Assembly: GCA_031472005.1 (NCBI GenBank)
Contig: PZJY01000005.1
Location: forward strand, 1,550,001-1,614,000
Length of the DNA stretch: 64,000 bases
Source: Tetracladium setigerum
Lineage: Eukaryota; Ascomycota; Leotiomycetes; Helotiales
Reading direction: 5' to 3'
The stretch's first letter is position 1, and the number at the start of each line of letters is the position of its first letter. Of the stretch, positions 1 to 11,508 are shown one piece after another. Both the position numbers and the translations under genes were made by a program. The notes under the pieces were generated by a model. It did no database searches, had not been told where the DNA came from, and worked only from the letters and a program-made list of their open reading frames with translations.

Positions 1-1971
1 TTCCCTGGCATCCGGTTTCCTGGAACCTCCTTCCATGCCCAGCTTTTGTCGATCCTTAACTGGGACAGGAGTTGATCTCCCACTGCTGGCCTGAGAAGGA
101 GGTGGCTTGACGAGTTTTGGAGCTTGTGGAACTCCATCATAAAGAGATGGGTCAATACCTGGCTCCCTGGGTATCTCAACCCGAGGATGCAAACAAGCGA
201 CCAAGTACGAAAGAAATAGTTCCTGTTGTAACTTCAATACTCCTCGGCAAGTAGCCAATAGGGTGCCAGCAACAATGAGCGATTCGTTCAGAATGGACAT
301 ATTGTCTGAGCGAACAAGTTGAAACAAGTATCGACACAATCGATCCTCGGCCAAAGTTGCGAGGGAAGGATGCTTCGAGATGGAAGGCCCAGCAACTTCC
401 AGTGCCACATCGATAATCCTTAAGGCCATCACTCTCATTGCATCAGCATGTTGACGATCATGCGGATCCAGTAGATCCACCAAAACTCTGAACAGCTCTC
501 TGATAGAAGGTAAAGAGTAGGGCTTTATGGGAGCATCATCCGAAGTTTCTGACGCTGGTCCAATTCCAACTTCAGAAGTGCCGTCGGTCGATGCAGTAGG
601 TGGTCCATTTCTGCTCTTGTCGAAACTTGAGGACGATGCCCGGTTTTCTGCTGGAGGTGCTGCAAGAGAAGAGGTCACCGCATCATTGCTATTTGCCGAT
701 GGGTCCATTTTCACGAGGTCCATATCCTCCTTTGTTTTCTCATCCAATGCGCCAACCTCCTCGCCTGCCTCTATCTCAAGATGCTTCAATCTTTCAAAAA
801 TGACTTGACACATCTTGACCATAGACATCTCCGCTGATCTTCGAAGGAGCTCAGACAATCTTGACTGGCAGCACATGCTAAGCCCTGTCTCCATCATCTC
901 ACAAACACTTTCGTCGCTTAGCAAATCCCCTCCTGGTCCAGATAGCATCCCCTCCATAAGTTTCAGTATCCGTAGGAGCACTATCTCGTCTGCCGCAGAA
1001 TCAGATGCTTCAAATCGGCAGTGTGTGATAGCACCAGAAAGTGACTGCATAGCAAGTGACAATCGTGGCGAATCGGGGCTTATAAGGTTGTAATTGAAGA
1101 ATTTCGTTATAGCAACCAAAGCGAGTGAGGTAATAGGGGCCGAAGTGGCGGAAGCCTGAATGACCTGCAAGAATGGATGTAATAAAGACGGTGTATCGAA
1201 AGTGTGTATATCTGAATCTCAATTAGTGCTTTGCCTTTGAAAAGACCAGCCATAACTACCTTTACAACCCGCCAATTCTCTCCTCAATCGCCCAAAACCA
1301 GCCATGAGTGGATTGTCCTGCAGACTCTTCCCCTTCTTCCCTCTTAATCCCCACCTGTTGGCTGATCCAGAGTCATCACCACCCTCCGCGAAACCCATAG
1401 GCGCTCTCCCCTTCTGCCCCTTTCGGCTCGAGGCATCATCTCTAGGTGTTCCAGGCCGGGAACCTTGCAGACTCGGACTACCTCCACCTCCCAGTATTGA
1501 AGAGACAGACGAGTGCGCCCAGCGCGCGTGCTTGCGCATGGCAGACGTGACTGTGATACATTCTGTTGTGATCAAGGCGACAGGATCGACCGCCACAGAG
1601 ACAGATGTCCTTCTTGACTCCCCCATTGCAGCAGCGCCAGTTCGTGGAGCTCGTTCAAAGCTACTTCTGCTGAAATCATTCGTCAGGGAAGATATGTCGG
1701 CGTCTAGGATGGAAGTTGAAGGCGCGCCGATCGTATATCCTCCTTGGAGTTGAGGAGAGGCTGTGGAAGCAACATCACTATCCGAACTCATTGGTAATGA
1801 TTCGAATGTGTCCTCGGGATTATGAATTAAAGGAAAGTCTACTTCGAGGCAAGTAGATTGGTCTTCGATCTCGACAGTCTTGTCGTTGTACAGTAGGTAT
1901 AAAAATGAGGCGCTCCTTAATACAAAATATAACAGGGCCCCGAACTCTTTTTGTAAGTCAAGATGCTGCAA
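1..1971 (-). CDS. gea2: ARF guanine-nucleotide exchange factor, GEA2/GBF1 type (5' part)
   Basis: This is the N-terminal part of a large Sec7-family ARF-GEF that acts at the Golgi in COPI vesicle traffic. The gene runs off the left edge, so the Sec7 domain is not in view. Exon 1 (1260..1971) holds the hallmark N-terminal stretch TTECITVTSAMRKHARWAHS followed by SVSSILGG, typical of the DCB region of Gea/GBF1. A 48-bp intron (1212..1259, GTAGTT donor, CACTAATT branch, TTCAG acceptor) leads to exon 2 (1211 downward), which stays open to base 1 and reads as the helical DCB-HUS region, with an acidic, Ser-rich insert near 530..760. The first Met of the open frame is at 1971, but the stretch before the Met at 1791 (MSSDSDVAST) looks poorly conserved, so the true start could be 1791. 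The family call is firm; the choice between Gea1/2 and GBF1 is only naming. Confidence 0.88.
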
Positions 1972-2496
1972 GGCTCCAAGTGTTCAAATTCCCGACACGT
2001 GATCAATAAAGAAGACAACATCACTTCGATTACACAGCAGCAAGGTCCACAAATTGTGTTTATGAAGGTAAAATAATCGTCCAGTTGCGACCAGGCATCA
2101 ATTAAAGGTAGCTCAAGTTTTTGATATCTTCATTTCCGACCACGCCTCCGATCTATGATTGGTACTTTTACAAAACTCCGGCTCCGATTACGACAATATC
2201 AAAGCTACTTAAGCTTCCCGTCTTGAATGTTGCAAAATCTCTAGATATGCAATCCGTATGCGATCCCAACCTCATAATCCCATAGACAACACAAAGCCTG
2301 GCTTCATAAAGTACATCTGGGTATCTATAATGCTACAAGGGTCTCCAAGCCTGTTGTCTTCACCCCGTAGACAATCTTTTCGAAATATAGGCATGAGTGA
2401 TGCGAGAGTAAGTTTCCAGAATAAGTGACAGATCTAACAAGTGTTAGAAAAGACGTGTTCATAAGACAAGTAGTCTTAGGCAACAAACTCGTTGGA
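1972..2496. other. Intergenic: gea2 promoter and anp1 3' flank
   Basis: About 525 bp separate the upstream end of the gea2 frame from the anp1-like stop codon. The stretch is moderately AT-rich and holds no convincing frame. Small overlapping ORFs on both strands near 2325..2496 are shadows of the Lys/Glu/Ala-rich tail of the neighbouring gene. Confidence 0.5.
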
Positions 2497-4325
2497 TTAC
2501 TGCGCCTTTGCTTGTTCTGGCTTCTTCTCCGCAGGTTTCTCTTCTGCCTTGACAGCTGGCTTTGGGGTAGCTTTTGTGTCGTCCTTCGTGTCCTCAACCA
2601 GTCCAACTTTCTGTTCTGGCTTTGGTACTTGCTTTTCCGTCTCTGCCTCCTTCTTACCAGGAATTGGTTTTTCTGCTTTTGAATCCACAGTGGTGTCTTT
2701 GGCAGCTGGTGCTTGACCTTCCTTAGTGGGCACCTTTGCTGGCTCATTTGACTCGGCCCCCGCCTCTTTTTCCTTATTCTTCTCCTTCAAAAGGTCATTC
2801 TGAATGTCGTTCTTGTCTTTCTCCCACTGACTATTTGGATCTGTGAATTGATCCTTGATCTTCTTCATGCGCTCTTGACGTTCTATTTCCTCTGCTTCAC
2901 GGGCTTTGCGCTCCTTTTCCATTTCCTAGACCGTGTTAGTCCACTGTGATCCCCACAAAGCATGAGTGTCCACATACCTCCATGTGACGTATGTCATCAA
3001 CACTAGGCTCGTAAAGATGCCAGATTGTATAATGGGGCAAGCCGACCACAGAAAACGACATACGCTTTGCCATCTGACCGGTATTAGCAGGGACAAGACA
3101 GAAGGACTTGATGAGAACAAACCTTTCCGAAACCTTCTGTCTCGGCATGCTTCTCAAAGCTGAAAGCAGGGAAATGCACACCAGATCTGAAGACTTTAGC
3201 CTTGGCTAAAATGCTGACTCCTCCTACTCCATCAATATCCATTTCCATATCAGGATCGCCATAAGGATCGCGCAAATAGGCAAGATGGGGTCGCCATGTG
3301 GCATATTCAGCATAACCTTCCACAATCACTGCATCCTCGTCTAGGGTGTCTGCCAATGCTAACGCAGTCTCGGATTCTTGCCAGGAGTTCAGATCGTATG
3401 GTTGTTCTCCTCCAAGCCAATCTGGAAGTGGTCTCCAAACGTCTGTCATATTATTAGCACATATCAATTTCCTTCGACGAGCTAGACCCACTGGGAACAA
3501 TAACGTCCTTATTATGACGCATCAAGTCTTCCAGAATAGTAAATGGTGCTGTTTCCACATCCACGTCTCTCCAGTACACCCAGCTATGGTACGGTCTAAG
3601 GGCCGCACTCAAAAGCCAGTTTCTGGCCTGGGCCATCAACTTTCTTCTGCTGGCTTGGGCTGCAAATCCATGACGACTTTCAACATCTTGATTCACCTTC
3701 TGTCCAAAATCCTTTTCGATGATCGAGATCTCGCCGTATGGTTGTTTCGGATTCTCGTCTGCCTGTAGTTCTTCGAGAAGTTGGGAGAGGAGCGACAGGG
3801 TCTGATCTTTCGAGTCAGAAACCAGGAATGCCAGATCAATCAAGTGGTGAGGATACGTAAAGTTGCGAAGATGCCCAAAGAACATGCGCAGATGGGATTC
3901 GGCGTCTCGAAGAGGCGCGCAAAGAAGGATCCTCTCTTCTCTTTCCCAACCCCTGGCAGTCCCTTGCACAGTCGAAAGGTCGTAGTATCGTACAGTCTCT
4001 AGTTGGAAATCATCAACATTTGAAATTAAGCCCAATGTGAGAACAGGAAGTATGGAGGCGCCTGGCCAGACGAAGTAGAAAAATAACACGGCTACACCAA
4101 GACCCAGGGCTATTCGGATAAGCAGCTGCCTCCTTCGTCTCATGGAAGCAGGAGCTGTCCGCGGTTGAAATCTGTACACACTCGCAGTTAGTAGATGGTC
4201 AAATGAGCCCCTGATTGACTGTTTGTCGACATAGTTGTGTTGAAAAGGAGGTCGAACCTGTGAGGGGATATTGAGTAGGACTCCTTCTTCGGGTACGCCC
4301 TTCCTCCATGATGCCTTGGAAGCAT
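2497..4325 (-). CDS. anp1: Anp1/Mnn9/Van1-family Golgi mannosyltransferase
   Basis: Predicted subunit of a mannan polymerase complex that extends the alpha-1,6-mannan backbone of N-glycans in the cis-Golgi. I read five exons on the minus strand: 4325..4258, 4171..3492, 3442..3123, 3073..2978 and 2925..2497, which join in phase to 530 residues. The start at 4325 (MLPRHHGGRAYPKK) is chosen because the 86-bp intron with a CTAAC branch joins it in frame to SPHRFQPRTAPASMRRRRQ, the usual family N-terminus. A single membrane anchor follows the RRRR patch (LLIRIALGLGVAVLFFYFVW). The catalytic part has the glycosyltransferase motifs LLCAPLRDAESHL, the acidic YWRDVDVE motif and NVWRPLPDW. The C-terminal 140 residues are charged and low-complexity (Lys/Glu/Pro/Ala), longer than in yeast Anp1. 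The symbol is family-level; Mnn9 or Van1 orthology was not separated. Confidence 0.9.
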
Positions 4326-6465
4326 CGTGTGCGAGTCCTACAGCTGCAAATCGCGCGCCCAAAGATTGTTTGAAGGCCAAAGATGAAGGCTGGAGTTGTA
4401 ATGTCCTTTTAGGAAACTCGTGTTCCCCCCTGGGCCCCCCGAACTTCACAAACCAATCACAATGGATAGTTGGGCGATATGATATTGGAAAGGTATCGCA
4501 TACGAAGGGAGATTGCGGCGATCTGTGATTTGTTGTTGTCGTTTAATGATGGTGTGTCCAGATCGCGGTTCAATGGTCGTGAGGCATCTCCGTAGATGGT
4601 CGGAGTGGAAATTGAAGATAATTAAATGTAATCGGCCACAGCAAAGGAGGCCAGAATTCGGATTGGGGTGCGCAGGCGCTAGACCAACGCTGACATGGGT
4701 GCCCGATTTTGAAACAAACGCTGTTGTGGCTGTTGTGGCTTGCCCAGAGAGATCTGTGGGCACGACAGGAATAACGTCGTGGCATACTCCGTAGAGTGAC
4801 AGAACTGTGATTGTCTTTTTATTTTCTGCGCACTGCTGTCTACTGTTTTAGGTCTCTTGTGTAATAAAACATTGAGTTGTGACAAATAACACGTATTATT
4901 CTATGTACTTTGGCATTGTATTGTACTCGTTATCGCAGCTGAATCAGCTGGTCGCAGTTAGATTACTCTAACCCAAAACAAAACCTGCAAGGGAAACTAT
5001 TCACAAGAACTGAGATCGAAGTCAATATTATCGGATCTGGACAAGGTGATTGGGATAATTGTTTGTATGTAGCAATGATATTTGTTTTTTTTTTACTATT
5101 TCAAATTGGTACATATGTCTACTAACACTAAATGTAAAGTCTACAGAATTCAACAACCACCTACCGGAGCTCACAACTCATTAAAGTAACGCGATTCTGT
5201 AGTACCTCGTCGTCGAACAATTAGAGTAGGCTTGCACTGTGCATATTTCAACCTTGTAACATTGTTAGCAGTTGAATCATTTGAAATCCAATATAAATAA
5301 CATTTGTAAGTTGCTCAGATAAGCCGTGTAAGTCAACCACCTCGGCTGGCGACCGAATCCCACATTACAAGACGTAATGCAAGACGCAGAAGCACTGAAA
5401 CGCGCATCCACCACTCGTCATCCCTAGCCGTGAGGCCAGGTAGAGTGCGGGAATTGAATTCAGCTCCGGTGTCATTGAATGGATAAGCTGTTATCATCAT
5501 AGCGAGAGATGAAGGATGAGAGAAAGGGCGAAGTACCTGTCAAGAACGAAAGATCGTATGTTGAAGTCTCTTTGGGGTAAAGATCTAAACTGAGAATTGT
5601 AGGTAAGCTTGTGTACAAATCTTGAGGACCAGCAAAGAACAGAGTGTTGTGTTTGATTATCAGAAAGTTTTTGGTATAAGGGTTTATCAACATTGTAGTT
5701 CAGAAGCAGAACTGATAAATTTTTCTCATCATGTAATCGTGGAGACTGAGGCGGAAGAAATATTGACATACCATTCACGCTTGTTCGGACCCCCTCGATA
5801 CGCACAAAACTCAGTATGTATATGGGATGTCAGGAGTCCGAAGGGATAGCAAGGGTCACGAAAACCTTTCGCTCTGGAATCGTGGATGCGGTGTGCGGTC
5901 CATGTTTGATGAAGTATCTGCTACCTGTCTAGAGATAAACAATCAGCAATTGCAATCGTAACAAAACAAAAACAAATGCAGATAAAGTTGTGCTTCAGAT
6001 GGTGATGCATGTTGTTCAGTGGCTCAGGAGATCGCCTTGAAGAACTTTGTGTAAAAATATCATCAGGAGCAAGAGGGGAAGTGGGGAGCAAGAGGAGGGA
6101 AGAATGCGAACGTACCATAGATGAAGTTAGTTGCTGAGAAGGTAACTGTGTAGCAAATCACGAGACATCATCAGGTATCATGTGCGAATGAGCTCTGCAA
6201 ACTCTTCGAGTTGTGGTTGTGATGTTCATGTTTGGTGGTATGCGGTGTTGTTAGGAAGGAAGCTTGAAGGTTTTTTTTTTGAAGCTTTGGAAATCGTGCG
6301 CTTGGACCATACACGCTAACAAGCTTACATAATAAGCGCACTGGCCAATCAAATCCCCCGCTTAACTTGAACTTGAAGCTCCAGATATTTTCTGCGATTA
6401 ACTTGTCGTAACCTCAAAGCACCGGCCAAAAACATTGCGAATTTCTAAATCTGAAATTCAAAATA
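4326..6465. other. Intergenic 2.1 kb between anp1 and mtr3
   Basis: No recognisable protein. The left part (4330..5300) is AT-rich with no coding signal and has a TACTCCGTA motif at 4785..4793. The middle (5330..6240) shows splice-like motifs on the minus strand and a 55-codon open frame at 5333..5500, listed separately. The right end is the mtr3 promoter. The 60-100 codon ORFs here have no family resemblance. Confidence 0.4.
5333..5500 (-). CDS. Possible small ORF or last exon, 55 aa
   Basis: An open minus-strand frame begins MMITAYPFNDTGAEFN, continues with LTARDDEWWMRVSVLLRLAL and ends SVASRGG before a TGA at 5335..5333. Its composition (WW, an amphipathic Leu/Arg helix) looks more protein-like than the surrounding DNA. 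Upstream on the same strand (5500..5900) there are GT/AG-like borders, so it could be the last exon of a small multi-exon gene. I recognise no family. It may be chance. Confidence 0.2.
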   Translation of the reverse strand: MMITAYPFNDTGAEFNSRTLPGLTARDDEWWMRVSVLLRLALRLVMWDSVASRGG

Positions 6466-7468
6466 ATGTCAGACAGAAAGAGAATCAATGGGCCAGTGGG
6501 CGGCACATCCGCTCCCCACTATTCGAAATATCTCTCCAAAGACCCAAGAGAACATGACGACAGGCCTCGAAGAACCAGACAGCCTAATGTTCTCCGAAAG
6601 ATGTGTGAGTAGAGTTCTTTAACTGTTAATTGTTAATACTTCGCTAATTGCTCGCAGTCTTAAAGACAGGAGTTACACCTTCTGCTTCAGGCTCCGCATA
6701 CCTCGAACTCGAAGCTTCCAAAACTCCCCAAACATCATCCGCCGGCCTTGCTTCCCTCTCCACCTCCGGGCTCAAACTCACATGCACTGTACATGGTCCA
6801 CGTCCGCTCCCCAAAAACGCACCTTTCTCTCCACATATAATTCTCACCACACACGTCAAATACGCCCCATTCGCAACACGTAAAAGGCGGGGTTATCTTC
6901 GAGATTCGAGCGAGAGGGATTTGGGTGTTCATCTAGACACTGCACTGAGAGGTGTGATCATTGGCGACAGATGGCCAAAAGTGGTGTGGAAGTGAACATC
7001 ACAATCTTAGAAGGAGAGGAAGATCAGTGGTGGGGAGATGAGCGTGGTCGAGGGGCCGTCACAGCAGGGGAGTGGGGAATGATGAGTGTTCTCAGCGGCT
7101 GTATAACTGTGGCTTCTGCTGCAATTGCTGATGCTGGAATCGACTGCGTAGATGTCGTTTCGGGTGGAGTGGCGGCTATCGTCCGAGGAGGAAAACCGGG
7201 TTCTACTACTTTGGTCATGGATCCAGTTCCCTCTGAACACCAGGAGATACTCTCAGCCTGTATCGTGGCATATCTTCCAAATAGGGACGAAATCACTGAT
7301 CTCTGGGTAAAGGGAGATATTGGTCATGCCAGCCAGGCCCAAAATTCTATTCAGAACGGTTCTTACGAGGACCTTGCTGATGGAGCCGTTCAAGCTGCCC
7401 TGGGATCTAATAGAGTCCTTGTTGCTGCGCTGAAAGAGACCGCAGACCTAAAGCTGGGTCAAGAGTGA
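6466..7468 (+). CDS. mtr3: Exosome subunit Mtr3 (RNase PH-like), frame broken once
   Basis: Non-catalytic RNase PH-fold subunit of the RNA exosome ring (Mtr3/EXOSC6), working in the nucleus and cytoplasm on 3'-5' RNA processing and decay. Exon 1 is 6466..6604 (MSDRKRINGPVGGT), the 53-bp intron is 6605..6657, and exon 2 starts at 6658. The body matches the family: SGSAYLELEA, TCTVHGPRPLP, HVKYAPFATRKRRGY, SERDLGVHLDTALRGVIIGD and GCITVASAAIADAGIDCVD. The frame breaks at 6975..6982: DRWPK ends in one frame and SGVEVNITILEGEEDQWW continues in the next, so one base is missing in the AAAA run. With one base added the exons total 951 nt and encode 316 residues. No intron can explain the shift. As the exosome core is essential, a sequencing deletion is more likely than a pseudogene. 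Confidence 0.9.
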
Positions 7469-8292
7469 GTCTTACCATATGATACGATCGATTATGCAAT
7501 GGACAACCGGTTTATATCATGGCGTTAAAGGAGCGTATTGCATCTGCTTGGAGTTAGTTGTATGAAGTAGGTCATCTACATTCCTATTTCTTTTAAAGGG
7601 AGAGAATGAATGTTGAATGACCAACTAGATTAGAATGGAAGACGTTCCAGGAGTGATCGATCATGGACCTGTTGAACAATTTTGGATTTTTAACCATCAC
7701 ACAACACAAATGCGCTCAGTAGAAATTAGTCCAACAAGCCAAAGACCAGTCACTTTCTTCTGCCCTACTCGATTTTTGTTTGCCTTTCGGCTTGTGCGGT
7801 GAGGGTAACAAACAGGGCAGGGGAGGACGCATCAAACGCATCTACCGACCTGCGTTTGTTATTGTTATCGCCTTTCGTTCAAACCACTACACTTCAGCGG
7901 GGGTGCATGTAGCCGTCACAAAGCCCGTTCGATCTATCAGCACGCACCTAGCTACTCCCCTTCCTCAACCTGAGAACCTCTACCTGAACTTCCAAACCAG
8001 CAAATGTGTCGCCCCTCCTCAACATGGATACCACCACAATCTATGCTGGCTGCAAAGAACCTTGAGCCCTCTCCCATCTCCCTCCCCCCTCCAACGTTGC
8101 GGTAAATGCAAAACAACACTCTACTAGTTCAGAGCCTGTGAAAAGTCGATGACGCCTATGATAGGCATTTGGTGGTGCCTCGGATTTAAGCGAACCTGAA
8201 TTGAGAGAAGTCCTGGATCCTGCAGCGCACGATGTCTTAGCTTACTGTCACTCCTCGCTGGAGACCAGATATGTGCCCAAGTGCGAGTACAT
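7469..8292. other. Intergenic: mtr3 and HET gene 3' flanks
   Basis: Convergent 3' flanks of about 820 bp. The frame at 7780..8127 is Pro/His-rich with no family resemblance and is probably chance. No repeat or RNA gene was seen. Confidence 0.45.
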
Positions 8293-10379
8293 TCAGATAA
8301 ATCGGAGCACATCTCCCTCGCTCTCTCCCTTCTTCCAAGCTTCCACATGCATCTCCCCCACCGCTACCCTCCTCGCCAATCTCCCCTCCCACACGACCAG
8401 CATGACATTAACGGTCCTCCCCTCACCAACTTCATACACATTCGTATCAAAAGGCGCTTTTGACTTTCGAAAGCCACCCAACACCCAGGGTTTTTGCGAC
8501 ACAGAAAGCAAAACCAAGCTCAACTCTGCATCTTCCGGCAACAAAAGCTCTGCCAAGTGGTCCTCGCGTATCCCATTCAAAGTTCCACACCAGACTCCCT
8601 CGAGATCAAAAAGGGGCGCACAAGGCGTACCATATCCCGCTTGCTTTACCATTTCGTCCCTCGTGGCAGCGAAGGATTCTCTCGACGGTGCGGGAAAGAC
8701 ATGAGGGAGATGCATAACCATTCCAATTGTGAAAATCGTGCCTTGTGGGTTATTTAGCTCCAGGACATTGGATCCAGTCGTCCATTCACTGCTCGGACGC
8801 ATCAGGTTGTAGTCTTTCTCGCCATCCCAGACGGTAGCTTCACTCCAATCGATACACGATTGGAGCTCCCCGGAGCTTTCCTTCTCAATTTGATAAATAG
8901 TTTGACCTGGATGACTGAGCCAAGCGTATGATGGAAAAAGGCTGCTTGCTAGCTCTATTTCTTTCTCTGCCCGTTGTTCTTTAGGATCAGCAGAGTACAC
9001 GCCCGTCCATAGTAGAGCCCAGGCAAATTCTTCAGCTGGGAGACAGTAGGTGAAGTTCCATCCCCATGTTAATTCCAGAGCACGAGTCAGGCCAGTAAAG
9101 GCCTTCTTTCTGTCAGTTTCAAACGATAGACGCCGGTTTGTATAATTCATTACAAGTTCCCGGTAGCGAAAGAATAAACTCATCAGATTTTGATTTAGCG
9201 GCGGCCAATTTCCAACTTGATTAAATAACATGGGCTTTTCCGCCTCCGGAGTACGTTCTCGGAAGATGGAATCAGAGCATTGCATCAAAACTTCTCCGTC
9301 TAGGAACCACAGGCATCGACGCGAAAGCAAGACTTCTTGAAATGTCCAGGCACGATTGCTGTGTGGCAGAAGAGGAAGTCCGGACATCAGACCAACGATG
9401 CTATTGTATTCGTTCGTTCCAAAAAGCACTCCTCGCTGTCGAGTGATGGGCTTGATAATTCGCGTGCCTGCTTGGACACCAGGTAGAGAATCACTCGCTT
9501 TACTTGTGGTGGCAGCCACGATAGTGAGTATTGCTGCATCATAGATTTCAGCCATATGCTCAATCGAAAGTTTCTGTTGCGTGCTATCGTCCTGGCGAAT
9601 ACATAGACAATCGATCCAAATGTATCTCTCGCCAAGACCAGCAACCACGAATATGGCATCCTTAATGGTTCTAGGCACGCGATCGTCGTATTTGGATAGA
9701 CCACCAGGTTGTGTGAGATCAGAATAGGTCTCTTCTGTGAGGTTCAACTGCGAGACCCCACCCCAGACGTAGCTCAGGGCCACAAATCGAGAGGATAACG
9801 GCATTGGTACTATTTGTTGCGCCTCGACATCCACTAGTAAGAAGGGCATTTCCGAAAGCTTAGGTGCCATGTTTTCGAATTTTGGCTTACTGCATTCAGG
9901 ATGCTCCTTTTCGCATGTGGAAAGCCAAGATTGGATGAGTGGAAGATGTATCTTGGATTCCGGCACCAACTGTAGATTGGCATTAATTTCGATCGGTTCA
10001 TCAGAGTTAGTATAGATCAGGACCTCTTCAAAGAGCTGTGGTACATCATCTGTTTTCATCAGCATATATAGGGCGATATTGACAGTGGAGAGTTCGCACA
10101 TTCGGTACCGCCATCGAAATCGTTCTCTACCGTCGGCTCCTTTGCGCCAGGATGACCAGTCCCAGGCGAGATGATTTTCGAAAAGTGACATTTGTGGTCT
10201 TCCATCTCATGAACCCCCAACTCGTGGTATCGTCTTTCCTGCCAAGCTTGATCGCAATGATCACATATACCCTCATGTAAGCTCGAAATTACTGGGGTAA
10301 ATCCATCGACCCTCTCAACGGTCTCATCTACTTCAGATTCAGGCTCTAGGTTCTCCGTCCGAAATTTAATCATTATCAA
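8293..10379 (-). CDS. HET-domain (heterokaryon incompatibility) protein, probable frameshift near N-terminus
   Basis: HET-domain proteins trigger incompatibility-type cell death or self/non-self responses in filamentous ascomycetes. The main frame (10191 down to 8293, no intron) carries the HET signature: FVALSYVWGG, then RTIKDAIFVVAGLGERYIWIDCLCIRQDD, the HMAEIYDAA block and SNRAWTFQEVLLSRRCLWF. Downstream of about residue 420 the C-terminal half has no domain I recognise. A second frame, 10379..10176, encodes a plausible N-terminus with a CDHCDQ motif followed by HELGVHEMEDHKCH. It joins the main frame if one base is added at the TTTT or AAAA run at 10176..10184, giving about 695 residues. 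Otherwise translation starts at 10191. No NACHT or other partner domain is fused. Confidence 0.85.
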
Positions 10380-11508
10380 TAGAAAAATTGCCCGTTTTGA
10401 AAGGTTGTTGATTTGGAGAGCAAAGTGTGACCGCGAGTTCTATTCATAGATTGTGCTGCACGTCGTCCCAAGAAGGCAACAGGATTGAAGCTTTGCAAGA
10501 ATCTTGGCTAGTGCGAAGGATGAGATCTGCAACACCACATATTTTGACAGGTCACACTGTTCGACTTGTATTGACGTGCCAGGACTGACGCGGTTCTAGA
10601 ATCCTTTTGGGGGCGATTGATAACCATGGTGACACTAACTACTCAACAAGCCGAGGCCCAATTTAATGGTTGTCGTTGGACCTCGTATTGCATTCCCCGG
10701 GCCGGGCCTTGAGGCCAAGAAGAACACTGACCTTCGAAGCGCCGTTTTTGACAGGAGATTGTGCACATGATGCTATGCGATTGGTTTCCTGGTGTTCGAA
10801 TCGGAGAGTTTGTTGTTGTTTTCTCGCTTGACAGAGGGTGGCTAAAGACAGGACAGGGCGCTGTTCTCTCATTGTGACTTCTCGGCTAGCACCAACTAGC
10901 CCTTGCCTTACGCCCTACCAATTAACCTTAATTGCTTCGGTATCAAACTAGGAGGTACTGTACTTTACACCGGTATGTATCTTTAGACCGCCACCTCATT
11001 CTCTGTGAAATCCGACAACTAAACAAACTATCTCATAGACACAATCAATCTCCTATCTACGTGAAGTTCGAACGGAGGGGCGCCGTTGCGAAGGAAAACT
11101 CTGGCTATTATCATGACTCTTTACAAATCTAATAAATTGCCATGCGTGTGATGGATTGAGCTACATCCTGAAGGATTCTCGCCAAGTGCGGCACGGACAT
11201 TTATTGCGTGCGACAACGACTTGATAGGTACGATGGTACGAGCACCAGTATCGACAAGCATCTCATCACCCACCTTTTTTCAGCCTCTAGCAGGGGTGGA
11301 GGTGAAGGTGGACAAGACCAAAACAAGGTACTTGTACTTGAAAAGAAGAGGTTGGTTAGGTCTCTTTATGGAGTTCTGTATATCCATGATCTCTGTCCTA
11401 CTCATCACTCATTCTATACCCTCTCAAAGTCTCACTTGATTCTTCAATTCTTGCGCTTCACCTCCTATCGAATTCATCATCCTTATTTGGAGGGAAAACA
11501 CATTCAAA
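10380..11508. other. Intergenic 1.1 kb between HET gene and membrane protein
   Basis: Contains the divergent promoters of the HET gene and the downstream membrane protein gene. It is pyrimidine-rich just before 11509. ORFs at 10663..10872 and 11208..11508 have no family resemblance. Nothing else was seen. Confidence 0.45.

Noticed and set aside
6957..6971. Very short intron to explain the mtr3 frame change
   Set aside because: Available GT-AG pairs would give an intron of about 20 nt, far below any other in the window.
7780..8127. Plus-strand ORF of 115 codons
   Set aside because: Low-complexity Pro/His composition, no motif, no homologue pattern, in a spacer between converging genes.
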